Shown here piece by piece: positions 24,401 through 39,400 of a stretch of 64,000 nucleotides of DNA (position 1 is its first letter; each line of letters starts with the position of its first letter). This stretch comes from Himantopus leucocephalus. Taxonomy: Eukaryota > Chordata > Aves > Charadriiformes > Recurvirostridae. The notes beneath the pieces were generated by a model that was not told the origin of the DNA, searched no databases, and worked only from the letters and a program-made list of their open reading frames with translations. The DNA lies in contig RSEF01000026.1 in assembly GCA_003993805.1 (NCBI GenBank), positions 6,388,394-6,452,393 of the forward strand, read 5' to 3'. The position numbers and the translations under genes are program-made.

Positions 24401-27400
24401 GGAGATGTAGCTCAAACAAACAAACAAAAAAAAAAAAGCACGTCCCGGAGCCAAATCTCCCCATTCCCGGCCGGCAGCCTCTCGCCGGGGCGCCCTGCCA
24501 AGGCCCGCGGTAGCGACGACGGCTCTTGCTTGCTGTTGGAGTGGAGGCAGCCAAAGGTGGCTGCATCCTCCTGGGCAGCGGGGAACAGAGCATCCCTCTG
24601 TCGTGGCTCCTTACCGACCATGGCCAGCGTGCGGATGCAGGCTTCCACCGAGCTCTTGTGCTGCTGCTGCAGCCAGGGGCACTCCAGCAGCCTCATGGTG
24701 GACTGGAGAAGCTGCACCACAATGGTCTGGTGGGTCTGAAGGAGAGAGCAGGCAGGTACGTATCAGTGCAAGGTGTGTCCGGACCTTGTTTTGGGCGGCT
24801 CGATGAGCTGCTTTCCTCCCCCAGCCACGGCCTGTCCGTGCAGCGCCTTATTACCTGCAGCGAGGTGCTGTTCTCTGAGAAGGGGGAGCTGAAGAACGCG
24901 TTGATGGTGTCCAGCACCACCGTCAGCACGTACTTCTCCAGCGTAGGGTCTGGCAGGCGTTTCTCTCGCTTCTTGCACATCTGTGAGGAGAAGGGAGGAT
25001 GCTGATGGCACCAGGGCGAGGTGAGCACACATCCTGGCCAGATGCTGCCGGCACCTTGCTAAGCTGAAGGATGTGGCTGGTGACAGTTCCTGGGTCTACG
25101 CCAGAGAGCCCTGACAGCTCCCCAGCCCCTACTGTGGCAGCTACACAAGTCCCGATGGTGGCCATGCCCTGTGTCTGGCTGCTCAGGCTTGGAGGGAGCC
25201 TCAGTGACACCAACCTGTCCCCATCCGATACAGCAGCCGTTGCTGCTGCGTCCCTCCCACCCAACCCTCCCCACGCACCTGGGCCATGTCCAGGGTGAAG
25301 TTCTCAAAGAGAGTCCAGATGTGGTTGCTGGTGTAGATCTCCTTCATCTCCACCTCCGTGTCCACGTAGCAGTGGTTGACAAAGTTCACGTAGGCCATCT
25401 TCACCTGCCGGGGAGGGAAGGAGTGGCGGGAAGAGGCATCGTCAGGAGAAGGCAATCAGTGCAACGCCACTGGCAGTCTCCTCACGGGGTACCCCATACC
25501 TCCGTGATGCAATCCTCATGTGTCACCACCCGCACCACATCCTCCAAGGGCAGCAGGGACGTGCACTTGATCTCTGTGTAGACGTTCTTGCCCTCAGCGC
25601 AGGCAGCCAGCAGGTCCACCAGTGAGATGTGGTACATCAGCGGGCTGTTCTCCTCCACCCCATCCCTGGCCGCTGTCATCATCTCCAGAAGGGTGGCCAG
25701 GGAAGCCTTGTCGTTGTAGAAAACCACCACATCATCCCCGGCGTTGGTGAGCTGCAGGGAAGGGTCAGTGGTCACCACCCCAGAGAAGGAGGGTCAGAAA
25801 CCTCACAAGGCAGAAAACAGTGTCCTCTGCAGTGGGGTGATGAGAGGCACCAGGCAGTGAAGGGTAAAAGGGCTGTGCATTTACAGGGAAAACCAGGCAT
25901 TTGTGGTGCAATCGAAAAAAATCACAGCTTGTGGGACTCCAAAATGGTTATTGGCTCTTGGACCATGCATTAAGCTCCTGGAGATGCTTCCTGCTCCAGG
26001 GAGAAGCCAGCATGGGCAGGAAGGCTCTTCCTCAAGGAAGAGGCCAACCATGCGCCCCCAGGAGCCATGCCCGCTACACCCCACGTTCACGCCCCACAGG
26101 CTGGGGGGAGAGGTGCTCACCTCGGTCATGATCATGTCCTGGCACTTCTTGACGTACTTGCCCTCGGCCTTGATGATGGTGTGCAGGAAGTCGAGGTACT
26201 GCACGTGGCGGCCATGGGTGGCCACGCAGTGGATGAAGTGCTGCGGCACCGTCTCGTTGATCTCCGAGCAGAGCTGGTAGTTGTTGAGGAAGATGTGCTG
26301 CATCGTCTCAGCCTCCAGGAGCTGCAGGACCAGGGGAGCAGAGTGAGGCTGGGGGGCTGCGCGGAACAGCCTCCCCTCCTGCTCTGACCCTTCCTCTCCT
26401 GGGGTCTCCTCCTGGCTTTTACATCTTTTGCTCTCAGCCCCAGGAGTGGTACCGAAGTCTCCCCCTGTGCCGCTGCCTGCAACCGCCCTTCGGTCCCCTC
26501 TCCTTACCCCGGGGGTCAGGAACAGGTTGAGGTGTTTGTGCAGCAGGGCTTGGTTTTCCTGATTGCCGGCACAAAACTTCTGCAGGAACTGGTGGGTGAA
26601 TTTCAGGATCTCCATCATCTTGGCATCACCCTGAGGAAGGGGAGAGAAGAGAAATGCCCGGAGTTGACGAGGGATGGAGAGCAGGAGCAGGCTGCTGCCC
26701 CTCCTGCCCTGCCCATGCATGGGGTCCCCCTGCATCCCCCACCCCTTGCCCTAGGCACTTCAGGACCAGCCAGCTTCTGCCCACCCACCTTCTCATAAGG
26801 GATCTGCAGCAGATCCAGCATCACTTTGTGGGCATCCATGTTCTTCAGAAGGCGCTGCTGCTTCTTGCGCACTTGCTCTCCAACCCCACACATCTTATTC
26901 AGCCTCTCCAGGATCTGAGGAGAGAAGGACCATGGCAGAGGGAAACGGAGTGGGGGAGCCCGTCAGGACGGCCACCAGCACTGGGGGCTTGCTTGCAATC
27001 CAGATGTGCCTCCATAAACCCAGGTGCTCCCTGCATTGCTTGCAAATCTTGGCGCCTCCCTCAGAAATCCTCTGTGCAGCGCCATGCAGAGAGCCCACGC
27101 ACCATCACCAACCCTCTCCTCTCCAGTCCCCCCAGTGCAAGGTGCTCTCGCGAGCCCTGGGGATGCAACAGGGCTCCTCCTTGTGCTGAGCTGGCAGGAA
27201 CAAGCCTTGGCTTGGACTTGTTGCTTCTGAACCCCAGCAGAGCTTGGAAATCCCCTCCGTGATTTCAGCCTTTCCCTTCTTGCTGGTGCCCCCGTGCCAG
27301 CCCAACATCGCTGGCCGTGCCACCAGGAAGAGCCCTGGGGGCAGGATTCGGTCTCACTTACCCCCTTGACTATCTGATAGTTCTCGCTGCTCTTCTCTCC

Positions 27401-30400
27401 CGGAGCAATGACCTCTTCGTCGGCAGCATGCTGCAAGGGGACAGAAACAACACCGGGGTCCCACTGCACCTCTCCAAAGCCTGCGGTGTATCTACACCCC
27501 ACAGGACCCTCCCTGACCCTCCTCTTCCAGGGCGAGGGGTGCACGGCCCATCGAGAGGCGTTGGGCATTGGATTGAAGCGAGCTGCACCTCTGCCTCCCA
27601 CTCCTCTCCCGCTCCAGTTCCCAGGGGCTTGCTCAGGGCTCTCACCTCTTTCTTCTCCTTCTTGTTCCCTTCCACCGTGCTGTCCCCTTTGCTGCTGCCC
27701 TTCTTGTCCACCCAGAGCTCCGATTTCTCCACCATAGTGCGGAGTTTGTCCAGCTCTGACTTGATCACCTTGTAATTCTCGACATCCTGCGCTGAGATCA
27801 GGAGCTGAACCTGCAGCGACATTCCCAGGGGTTTCCAGTTTGGGACCCAAAACCCATATTCCCCCCTTCCAGATTTCCATCGCAAGGAAAGAGGCCGGGA
27901 CCCATCCCATGTCCTGCACCCACAGCCAAGATGCTTAGAGGTGCTCCAGAGCAGCGTCCCACCAGGGTTACCTGTTTGAAGGTGTGCAAGACCTCCTGCC
28001 TCTGGCTGAAGTGCTTGAAGAGGAGCTGCAGGGAGCCGGAGATGAGCGGTGGGTAGTCGTGCATCGTCAGGTGGATCAGCACCCGCAGAAACATCCTCCC
28101 TCCCTCGTCATCCACCTCTAACATGCTGCTCGTCTTCCTGAAGCCGGGACGAAAGCGCTTGGTGTTAGCAGCTACGTGGGAGCTTGCGTGCACTCAGTCA
28201 CCCCTCGGGGCTGATGGGGACAGCTGCATTAGCCTTTAGAGCCTCATCTTCCTCATCACCTGCAGCTTTCAGCCTCGGCAGCATGGACAGGAGAGGAAGA
28301 GCCCTACAGCCAGGCTAACTACGCACCGGAGGGGGCAGGGACTCACCCCACACCGAACATGGCTTCTGCATGCTCGCCGATCCGGTCCAGGTTCATGGCT
28401 GCAGCTGGAGGGAGAGGAAAGGGAGGTGAAAGGGACAGCCAACGTCATCCCTCTGCATCGGCAGAAACCCGCAGGAACCAACTCAGCTCCCTGGCCGCTG
28501 CTCCGAGCATCCACGACGGACATAGGACACCTCATCCCATCTGCACAGACTCCAACCCCCTCCATGCTCCCTGCCAGCAGCAGCGGTGGGGGGAGAGCTG
28601 CTGGAGCTGTCACCTCTGCCACCTGTGTGTCCCCAGCCCGTGGGGTTTGCCATGTTGAAGGTGTACCAGGAGCAAAGTAGAAAAGTTACTTGTGGAGTCA
28701 AAGGCTGGAGCCGTCCCATCAGCCGCGCTGTCCTGCATGGGGTAGACTTCCACAAACTCCTTCTTGAAGACAGAAAGCAGGTAGGAAATCCTGTAGTCCA
28801 GCCGCACGTTCAGGATGAACTGGCAGCAGCAGCAAAGAAGAAGAAAGTAAAAGTGAGTGCCGCCTTCATACCAGCTGTCTCTCTGCATCAGAAAACCGTG
28901 TCTTCCCCACACCACCCCATCCCACAGGTCCCACCCACAGCTCCACAATGCTTCTCCCTCCCCACTAGCTCCAACCTGCAAGATCTCCAGGATCTTCAGT
29001 TTGGTCTCCATCACCACAATGTTCTCGTTCTCGATGCTCCTCCCTCTGTCCACTTGCTCTGGGGCAGACCCAGCACTGAGGCTCGGGGGGCTGAAGATGG
29101 ACTGTTTCCTGCTCAGCACCATGGTGGACATCATCTGTCCGACGCCCTGGATTGACCTCCGCACGTTCTTCCCTACAGAGGCAGTCATATGGGGCAGAGT
29201 TAATGCAGACAGAAAGGGAGGTGGCAGAGGACCAATGGAAGGACCCACTTAGACTGGAAAATGCTGTAGACATTAATCAGAGAAGGAGCAGGAGGGACTC
29301 GCCATTTCTCTGGCATGGCCATGGGCTCAACACCTCCTGTCTCCCAGTGCAGACCCAGCCAAAGCTTGCATGTCAGCAAACCAGTGGCTTGTTTTCTTGC
29401 AGCCAAAATGGGAAAGCACTAGGCAGACCATGGAAAACACCTTCCTGCAGGACCATCCCTGGTTATGGAGCCGGGACTCACCTGTCACCTCGTCATTGTA
29501 GACTGCCTGCATCATCAGCTGGGGGTTTTGGACGCAGTCAATGATGCCCAGCAGCGTCCGCGTCAGGCGCAGCAGCTCGCTGAAGCTGTAGAAGCCGAAG
29601 TAGATGAGGTTGTGGGCAAGGCTGACAACCTAGGGAAGGACAAGGCAACTCCAGACCTCGCCACACACAGGGCTGAGCAGGAGGAACAAACATGGGGGAG
29701 AGGGATGCCAGCACGGCCACCCTCGTTGCAGAGGCAGTCACAGCCAAACCGTGTTGCATCCTGCAACTTGCCAGTGACACGGCAGGACTCGCACCTCGAA
29801 GGTGAGCTTGTTCTTCTCCTCGTTGGCGAAGGGCACCGCCTCGCTCACCACGTTGTTGAGGTAGTCCTCCACAAACTCCATGGTGCTGGCAAACTTGTTC
29901 TTCTTGTCATCACGTGAGACGTTGAGGTTGGAGTCGTAGCTGCGAGGGGAGATGGTGGGGGTGAGCTGGATGGCAGCGAGTCTCCTCGCACCCAGCCTGG
30001 AAGGAGCACTGTCCAGGCAGCTGCTGAGCTATCGTGGCCAGAACTGATGCTCATGACTGTAATGGAGCTCACTTCCTTCTGAAGGCTGAGACCTACCAAA
30101 GTCACTCCACAAATGCCCCGTTCCCAGTCCCTGCTAAAGCCAAGCCAGTTCCTACACTGGATGGCATCTGCCATCCCACCTCCTGCCCTGTCCCTTAAAG
30201 CCACTGCAAGTCCCAACATGTCTCACTCTTTGATTGTGATGGCTGTGGGGATCTCGGTCCAGAGCCGTGCAAACTTCACAGGCATCACCAGCTCCTGGGG
30301 GTCCCTGTCCACGTGCACGTGCAACATGAGGTGGCAGAAGGACGCCCGAAGATCAAAGGGCAGCATCTCATCTGCCATGCAGAGGAAGATCAGGTCCACA

Positions 30401-33400
30401 CCCAGCTGCTGGGAGATCTCCTTGATGGCCAGGTACTGGCGATCCAGGCACATGCGGGCAAAGAGCTTCAGCTGGTACCTGCCCAGGGATGAGGGGGAGA
30501 GGGAGTGAGGACGTGCAACCCTTACACCCTCACCTGGAGAGAAGGTGGCACGGGATCGTCACCTGTAGTAGCTGAGGACATTCTCGTCATGGGCATTGCC
30601 AGCCCGGGCCTCCTGCGCCAGCTGCCGGATGCTTTTCTCATGGTGGTCATTGTTCTTGTCCGTCCAGGTGAGCCAGACCTCCTCCTCCGAGTACTCAATG
30701 CTCAGGTACTCGTGGGTCTGGGACATCTCCTTCACCGGCCTCAGCCTAGGACAGAAAAGGGGTAAAACTGGAGATGCTGCTGTGGACAGGGAGCGGCTGC
30801 ACCTCAAGGGGTGATGAGGGTTTTACCAGGGCACTGCGGGAGCTGGTGGAAGGCAGGGCCAAGCACCAAATCCCAAACGTGGATGACCTCTGCTCTTAGC
30901 TACTCACTCCGTTTTGATGAGGATGTCGCTGTTCTTTGGGTCCAGCACGCACTTGCAGATCAGCTCCTGGGTGACGGGGATGGCAATGTGGTTGGACACG
31001 CACAGGTCCGAGAGGTAGTCCAAAAACCTACAGAGCAGAGACAGCTTGCTGTGAAAGGGGGGTCCACGGTGGGTCTCTCCACCTCTGGTCCAGGCACATC
31101 CTACCCATCACGCAGCACAAAGCCCTTTGCGACAGGGTCTTTCCGGACACGCACCGTGGCTCGCGGTTCTTGCGCACCAAGCTGACGAAGGTCTCCACCT
31201 CCGTCTTTGTGATGTGCTTCTCCAGCAGCTTGCGGTTGTTGTGCAGCAGGGCCGTGATGGTGTCCTCAGCGAGGATGTCATAGCCGATTTGGGACTGCAT
31301 CATGCCGAACTGCTTGGCAATGTGCTCCTGGAGCGGGCAGAGAGGCGGTGAGCACATGGGGCTGCGTGTCAGGGTTTGGCAATGCCCCCCTGCCCCACCG
31401 AGACCTCAGCAGCCCCCAGGGCTTTGCAACACGTGGCGGGACGGGGGCTCTCCCTGCCACCCCCACACACCTGGTTCTTGCGATAGTCCTCCTGGGAGTG
31501 CCGGAGCACACGGTAGCACAGCCGAAACATGTACTGGTAGGGAGCGTTTTTCTGGTCCGACAGCTCTTCCAGCCGCACCAGGGGTCCTTCCCCACCTTTG
31601 TCCTTGAAGGGGGCTTTCAGGATCCCAAAGATCTGTCCAAAAGCAGAGATGATGAGTGCTGTGTCCCTCTCCGCACCATGGACACCAGCCGTGCTCGCCA
31701 AGTGGGCCTGATGCACCACAGGGGCATGAGCTGGAGACCAGCGACACCTCCTCCATGGGGGTTTCCAGATGCCTGGCCTCCAGCGTGGCCCTGGGCAGCA
31801 CAGGACATCTCCGCAGGACCGCAGCCTTGCTGGGATGCAGTTCCCCGGGGCCACTCACCTGCTTCAGGATGTTCTGCTCCCGCATCAGCTTCTGCCGCTC
31901 CCGGTTGGGTTTGGTCACGACGATGTCCAGCACGTTCTGGCCATTGTTGGGGACATCGCTGACGAAAAACACCAAGTCCTCCAGCAGCTGGATGACGAAC
32001 CTGCAAAGGGGCACGGTGCAAGCGGGTTGATGGGACTCTCCAGCCGGGGGTGGGGGTTGCTTGTCCACCCCACAGAGCCCACCCAGACTCGGGTCCTTGC
32101 AACGATGCCAGCGCATTTTGGAGGACCAAAGAGCCCATGTCCAGGGCTGCCAGGGAAGCCGCTGGCTGATCCTGCCCTTACTAGACATTAATGGTTGCCC
32201 TGAAGCAAGAGGTTTTACAGCCCTTGTGGTTCCTAAGGAACCCATACGTGCCAGGGTAAACGCCAGGGCCTTTTGCTTGTGATTCACGCCAGGGATTTCG
32301 CGTGTAACGCCTCTGCCCCCTTAGTCACCCTTGCGGGACCCGCGCGGGGCGGGCTGGCAGGGCGGAAGCGGCTCGCTCTGTCCCACGGGGGATCTGTGTT
32401 TGCTCAGGAAGCACCAAGAACCCACCCACCTAAAAATAATACCGTGACTAACCCGGCTGCCCCTATCGCGGGGCCATCTCTCAGCCCCTCGGATATTTTT
32501 CTAGCGGCAAAGGAGGGGCCGGAGCGGGGCTGCGGCGTTATCTGGTTTCCTCGCCAGGCTCCTGGGAGAAGCAGGCGTGGATTTGGGTTGTGGGCAGGAA
32601 AGCAAGACAGCGCTGGCACCAAGACGCAGGCAGGGGCCCCATCCCGCAGCGATGCTGGAGAGCCCTTGGAGGAGCCCGGCACGGCCCCATCTCCCAGGGG
32701 AAATGACTTTTTACCTCCGGTCATTCTGGCTGAGAAAACCTTCGTTCATCTTCTCCACCACGTTGGCCAACATCGAGCTGGCGTCATTCGCAAAGTCCAG
32801 GTCCCGGATCTCAGATACGGGCACGGAGACGATGGCGAAAGCTTCTTTGTCTTCTTTGGTAGGGCACGTGCCCAGCTGGGAAGCAACGGAGAAGCAGCAT
32901 CACACAGACAGGACAACGTCAAGCATGTTCCCACCCCCCACCACAGGGGACATCAATGACCCAGTTTGTCCCCATCAGATGGGCTGGGGTGGGCTCTAGG
33001 TTACTGGGGTGGGCTCTAGGCTGGTGTCCAGCCACCCCCTTGGATCACGGGGGTATTTCAGTCCCTGGGTGAAGCCTGGGTGCTGGGTGGGAAGGAGCAC
33101 GCTAAGAGCTATTGGGGCACGGGGGATAAATCCAGGCACGGGAGGAGGGAGCGGGGGCCGTACCATGAGGCGAATGGGCCTCTCCTCATCGATGTCAATG
33201 GGCACGTTGGTGCTCTGGATCCAGGTGTTGGTGCAGAGGTGGCGCAGCCTCACATAGGAGTTCCTGCAAATGGCACAGTGTCCTGGTGAGCGATCCCTGC
33301 GCCGACACGCCAACACCCACCACCTCCCCCAGCACCCAGCAAAGCCCCCGGTAACAACAGCCTTGCCAAAATTTCACACCACGCAATTAAGCCTCCCTTC

Positions 33401-36400
33401 TTTCTTTCAATCCCACCGTGGCAGCGTGTGCTCACGTACCGCGGGACGAAGGAGTCCGTCTTCTGCAGCGTGGTAGGGTCCAGCTCGAAGAGGGAGGCGA
33501 TGTCATTGCCGTGGGGCACGGCCACCAGCCGGTATTTGATCTTCTCCCCCGTGTTCCTGCGGCTGGCGCGGCTGCTGCCCCCCTGCATTGGGGAAAGCGG
33601 CTTTGAGCCCGGCGCGGGGCGGCCGCCCCGCCGAGCCCGGCCCCCCTGCGCACACGGCGTCGGAGGAGACGCGCAGCCGCTACGCTCAGAGCAGAAGCTT
33701 TTGCTCAGATGCCGGGCTGAGCATCGCAGCGCAGAGACACAGGAGCGGCTGCAAGAGCACAAGCGCGGCGTGATGCACCTGAGCTACGAGGCCACCCCTT
33801 CTCCAAATCTCACCGACAGCAAAGAGGAAAAACCCCCTGAAAGACCAAATCTCTCTTCTACCAGCACTTCCCCGTGGTCTGGGGATCCGACATGCACCGG
33901 GACCCCTCCAACAGATTTCGGCAGGGTCCTCTCGCAAGCGGGACACAGGGATGCTACTCTAGAGTGCGGGGCGCGGGGGTGCTCTGCTGGGCAGCGGGAC
34001 AGCCTCCGGCCGCAGCCTCGGCACCAAGCGGGACCCGGCGGCACGGCGCGGGCACTGTCCCCACGGCAGGCTCTGTTTCGGGGCATTTCCCTGCTTTCAG
34101 GCAGAGTCTAAGAGACGGCGTGATTTCAGGCAGCGGCAGCAGCATTTCTGCTAGCGAGGCTGCACACAGCTCACCGTGGGCGCTGCTTTGGGCTCAGCCA
34201 CGTCTCCTTTATAACTTGGGTTTTCCTGAAAAGTTAAAGAGGGAGATGAAAGACAGCTATCAGTCCTCCCGCTCGGTCCCTCCAAAAGCCCTGAGCGTGG
34301 GGTGTTCTCTCTATTCCTGCCTTCCTCGATCACGTCGCAGAGAGAGGAAACCTGCCCAGCTGGGGCTGGAGGACGTGACCCGTACGCAGAGCGCAGCGTT
34401 CCGTCCCTGAGGAGCGGGATGGGGTGAGCCCTGGGGAGCAGACCCGGGGCTCTGCGCTGCAGCAAGACGAGCTCTTGCTGTCAGTCCCTCGAGGCCCCCG
34501 GCTGAGGTCTCAGTGAGCAACACAAGATGGGCAGCACCAGCCCAGGATGGGGATCTCTCTGCGATCTTCTTTCCTCTGCAGAAAATGTCCCCCGAGTGTC
34601 TTTTTGGCTTAAAGCAGCCATTTCAGAGCCCCAGTATCTGCTGGTTTCCATCCTGCAGTGGTGGAAGGGGTGCTGGGGCTGCCTTTGGTTGTCTTCTCCA
34701 GCTAAGGAGCACCAAGATCCCCCGGTACGTCCCTGCTCCCCTGGCAGCAGCGTGTAACACTGTCTTTCCCTTGGTAGTGGCAGCTAATTAGTGTCATACA
34801 AACCACATTATCTAAGTGCGGAAAACTCTTTGTGCCTCTATCAGGAGGCCTTGAGCTGGCCTTAAATAGGAGCGAAAAAATTTGGCAGATGGTGTTTCCA
34901 GGACCAGATTTTGCCCACGCCCTCCCCAGGCAAGGACAGCCCTGGATGCTGCTGTGGACCAGAGGATGAGGATGGGCAAATCCTGATGGGGAGGAGTTAA
35001 ACACAGCAGGATGAACTATCTCCTGCTTCCATCTTACCAGGCGGTTATGCCAGCACAGTCGCTTGGCCCAGAGTGAAGAAATAGAGGAAAAACCCGACCA
35101 CCCCCTCCTGCCCCTCCAGCCACAAGAGGAGGGAGCTGGGAACAGCAATTTTGGCAAGCGGACCCCTGTGCCGTGGGGTGGGGGATTTTAGGGGGGAAAG
35201 CCTAGCCCTGCAAACAGGGAAATGACGGTGATGCTCACAGCCCCGGTGCCAACGCCTCCTGGGAGTGAGGAGGAGCCGCGAAGGCCCAGGGTGGGACGGC
35301 TCCCAGGGCGAACTGGAGCGTGGCCAGAGGCACTCCTGGGCATCGCCGCTCTGCCTAAGGGAGGTGGGCACTGCCTTTGCACGGGATGGTACCAGCCTCT
35401 CGAGGGCAGGGCGGGTTTCTGCGTCACTCTGCTCGCCTCCTTACCTCTGCTGCCAGGTAGTTGCCCGTGGCAAGGTGCTTGAAGCGGTACAAGCCGTTCC
35501 AGTGGCCGGCTCCCCCTCGGCATGGGTCATGGTGGACCACCTGGGAGAAGCAGAGGAGAGCTGAGCCAGCGGTGCGTGGGGCTGGGAATGGAATGGGAAC
35601 TGGGATGCTGTTCCTGCCCCATCCTGGGCAAACACACCGGTGATAAGAGCCCCGTCCTATCTCAAAGGTGCCCACGTGCAAATACACTCAGGGTGCGGAG
35701 CTCAGGCAGACACCAGCACCCACCCATGAGCAGCTGTGGTTCCCAGCTCTCTCACGGAGCTCGAGCCTTGCGCTGGCTTTCACCAGGGCAGTCAGGCTAC
35801 CAGAGGTGGAAACGTATAGAAATAACCACTGTTTCTACCAAACCCCCCTCCCAGTGAAAGCGCAGCAGCCCACAGAGGTACCCCGAAAGCCCACGGACGC
35901 GCGCTCCACCCCCTCCCTGCTCACCTCCACCTCCCACAGGGCGTTGGAGCTGGTGGCCGAGGTGGCCGACTGCCTCAGGGTGGTGCGGAGGAAGACGTGC
36001 AGCTTGCCTTTGTACTCGTCACAGGTGAGAAACTTCTCCTGCTCGGCATGGAAGAGCCTCACCACGTCCCCCTGGACCAGGACATGATGGTGAGACCCAG
36101 GGACATGGCTCTCCTACAAGCCACGTATCTCCTCCTGTGACCCCCCCAGCCCTGCAAGGGCATGAGATCCCTGGTACGTGGTCCAGAGCAGAGCACAGCT
36201 CCCAGCCGTGGCACGGCGGGACCGCAGGAGCCCGGGCATCGCAGGGCACCATCAACTCTTCCAGTCCTACCTGCCTCAGCCGTGCTAAAACCTGCCTCTA
36301 GCAGCACAAATGCTCCTCGGAACCCAGGGACGGGCACCTTGCGTGGAGACGGGGCACCTTGCGCTCCGCAATGCCATCACTCCGTTTACTAATGCAAGTC

Positions 36401-39400
36401 ACTTCTCTCTGCTTCCCCTCCCCGGGCTGTAAAATGGGTGCAAACCCACCACTTTACACCCCTGGAGCGAGCAGAGGCTCCGCTCACCAATGTGTTTAAG
36501 GCATTAACGCCCCGGGGAGGAGGATGCAGTGGATGCGGGAAGCCGGGGATAAGTGTGGCGCCTGGGGACGAGGGTCTGTAAGATCATAACAATCAATATC
36601 CATCCAGCTGCTTCCTGGAGGACCTCAGCCCCGAACAATAGCTCCGCAGGGAAAGTTCCTTTCCCAGGCAACAGCCAGCCCTGCTGCACGGCTAAACAGC
36701 CGAAAATTGTCCTCGCAGCTAGAAGCCGCTGCTGGCACTATGCGTGCCTCGTATTGTCCTCAAAAGCCAAATCAATACAATGAGGCGGAGGGTAATTTCA
36801 TGCCCCCTGGGTACCTGCTGCCAAGAAACACTAAAATATCCAACTCTAGCTTGCTGTTAAGTTCTCCAAGTGATAAATTCTCCTAGAAATTAAGGTATTC
36901 AAGGCAGGATCTCTTTCCTCTGCCCGTGTCACACAGCCAAACGGCCGTTCACACGTCCTGCCCCCGCAGGGGACCGGGGCCGGGTCCCCAGAGCCCACCA
37001 TGTCCCGGGCGGCCAGCGGCGGCCGAACCTCCTTCCTCACCCCTTTCAGCACTTCCTCCATGTGGTCGCAGAACTGCATGAAGAGGTTGATTTTCCAGCT
37101 GGTGTTACAATTCACCGAGTTCACCTAAGGAGCAAGAAAGCACGGTCACGACCCCTGGGACAAGGAAAAAAGGGAAAAAAAACCCCAACAGGCAAGCCCC
37201 AAAAGTCAGACCCCGCGCAGGCAGCCCAGCCTGCCCGTACCTCCTTGCAGCCGGCGTTGTCAGCAAGCTCGTAGTTGCTGGCGTGCAGCGGCTGCCCGGC
37301 ATTAACAGGGTTCAGGATGACTTTGTCTCCCACGACTACCTGGGGAGCGGAACGGGAAAGGGGAGAGGGAGGATGAGGCCGTGCGCCCGGCGGGGGGGCG
37401 AGCCCTGGCAGGCGGCACGCACGGTGCTTTCTGCACATCTGCCTTTGGTGCTGCGCTCACGTTATCTCCGTTGCTCCTCAGCTTCCAGAAGGGCTGGATG
37501 AAGAGCCAGGATCCTTCGTTGCCAGTGGCGTCCAGCGTCACCCGCATGGCGTTTTTCTCGAGCAGGGCTGGCAGCCGCTTGTTCACCGTCAGATACTTGT
37601 TGCTCTTCATGTGGAGGAGCTGGAAAGGCGAATGCCGGCGTGAGCTGCGGTGGTACAGCCCCTCGAGGTCCCCAGGGCTGGTCATACCCAGGAGCGATGC
37701 CCCCAGCCCCTTCCCAGCAGCTGCCTGACTCGCACACGCTGGATCTGTGCATCTCCCTGAAAACCCATCGGCCGAGCGCAGAGGAGGGGAGAGCGAGCGC
37801 CCGTACCTGTATGACGCTGCCGTATTTCACCACGTCCCCATGCACTTTCTTGTTCTCCGTTTCGTTCTGCTTCTGCTCCATCTGGGCTGCGTGCTGAACA
37901 CCAAAAGGAGAAGAGCTGAGTGTAGCAGCACCCTCCTCACTCCCCCGGAGTGAGCCCCAGAGGGGCCACCTGCACCCTCAGCTATGGGGAGGATGGGACA
38001 GGCTGGGATGCAGCATCAGCATCCCTCTGTCCCCAAGACAACATGGGCCACAGCTATAATACGGTCCTTCGTGTCTGACAGCTCAGCCTGGGACCCTGGC
38101 GTGGCCCTGAGCTTTAAGCCAAGGACTTAAAAATTTGGACAGGGGCAAAATGGCACTGAAATACCCGAAAAGCCCCCGCAGGTCACGCAGGGCAGCAGCA
38201 AAAGGGGACTCGGTGCACGGGCCAGGGGCTGGGGTGATGCACCCATCTCAGCTCCGCTGCCGCAGGGCCACGGGGACCGGGGGCTCCCGACAACACTGAG
38301 ACCCAAAACCAAAAGGCGCCAATGCCGGCGGCGCCGTGCCCAGAGGCGGCTGCGGGTCCAGACCTGCTGCTGCGGATGTGGCAGGATGGGTCCCCGCCGG
38401 CCAAGATGCCTCAGGAGTGAATTGCTCAGCACTGCTTGCAGCCCCTCTCTCCAAAACCACAGACATTTTCCGCTTGGTGGCTCCGACAGTCGGAGGAGCG
38501 ATGTTGACATACGTGGAGCAAGGCAGGAACTTGCTCCCACAGCGCATCTGTCTGGGAACGGCGAGGGTGTGCCAACAGCCCCGGCGCCAGCCCGGGCAGC
38601 GCCAGCCCGATGTTCCCCCACAGCTGGGATGGGAAACAGTGGCGAGGGATGGAGCTGGGAGAGCATCTACCCTTTCCCATCCTGCTTTCGCCCCCTTTTC
38701 ACTTGAGGGCAGAGGAATTGGGAAACACAGCTGGAATCGCAGCTCCGCACTGGGAGGACGAGGCAGCCGGTCCGCGAGTGCCCAAGCAGGCGATGCCGGG
38801 GCTGTGAACACGCCTGGCACACGTTGTGGCGGTACAAACCCTTTGCTCTTTTGAATGTTGCCACCACTTTAGTTACCTCTCTGTCACCACGCAGCGCTGG
38901 GTGCCACCCTGGGACGTGAGCCCCCGGGTGCCGCCATCAGGAAAACAAACCTGCTGCCAAGAAATCCCGCACTGATGCCGAGCTGGGAGTTTAACAACCA
39001 CCCCATGGAGCAACACGGCTCCCACAATAGATCCGGCACCGCGGCGTGTCCTAAATCTGCGTCCAGATCTGAGCTCCTCCCTTGCCGAAAGCCTGCGGGG
39101 CCGGGAGTGGGAACCGCCTGCCCCGAGCACACAAGCCCACGGGGGCTGACGTTCCCAGCCTGTCCCTTGGATGGGACAGGGTCTGTCCCCAAGCCACGGT
39201 GGGATGGGGTGTCAGGGACACGCACGCGGGGGTGGGCAGGCCAGGAGGGCGCAGGGAGGATGGGGAGGCATGAGCAGAGCGGGAGGAAAGCCTCCACAGC
39301 AGGTCTGCACTGCGTCTGGCTGCACCTACAATAAGTCAGCCCAGAAAACACCGAGCCTTAACGCCGCTAAACACAACAGTGCAAGAGCACGAGCTCGGAA

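Noticed and set aside
25881..26735. 284-codon minus-strand frame
   Set aside because: It is ITPR3 exons 30 and 29 read through the short introns around them; only the exon parts are coding.
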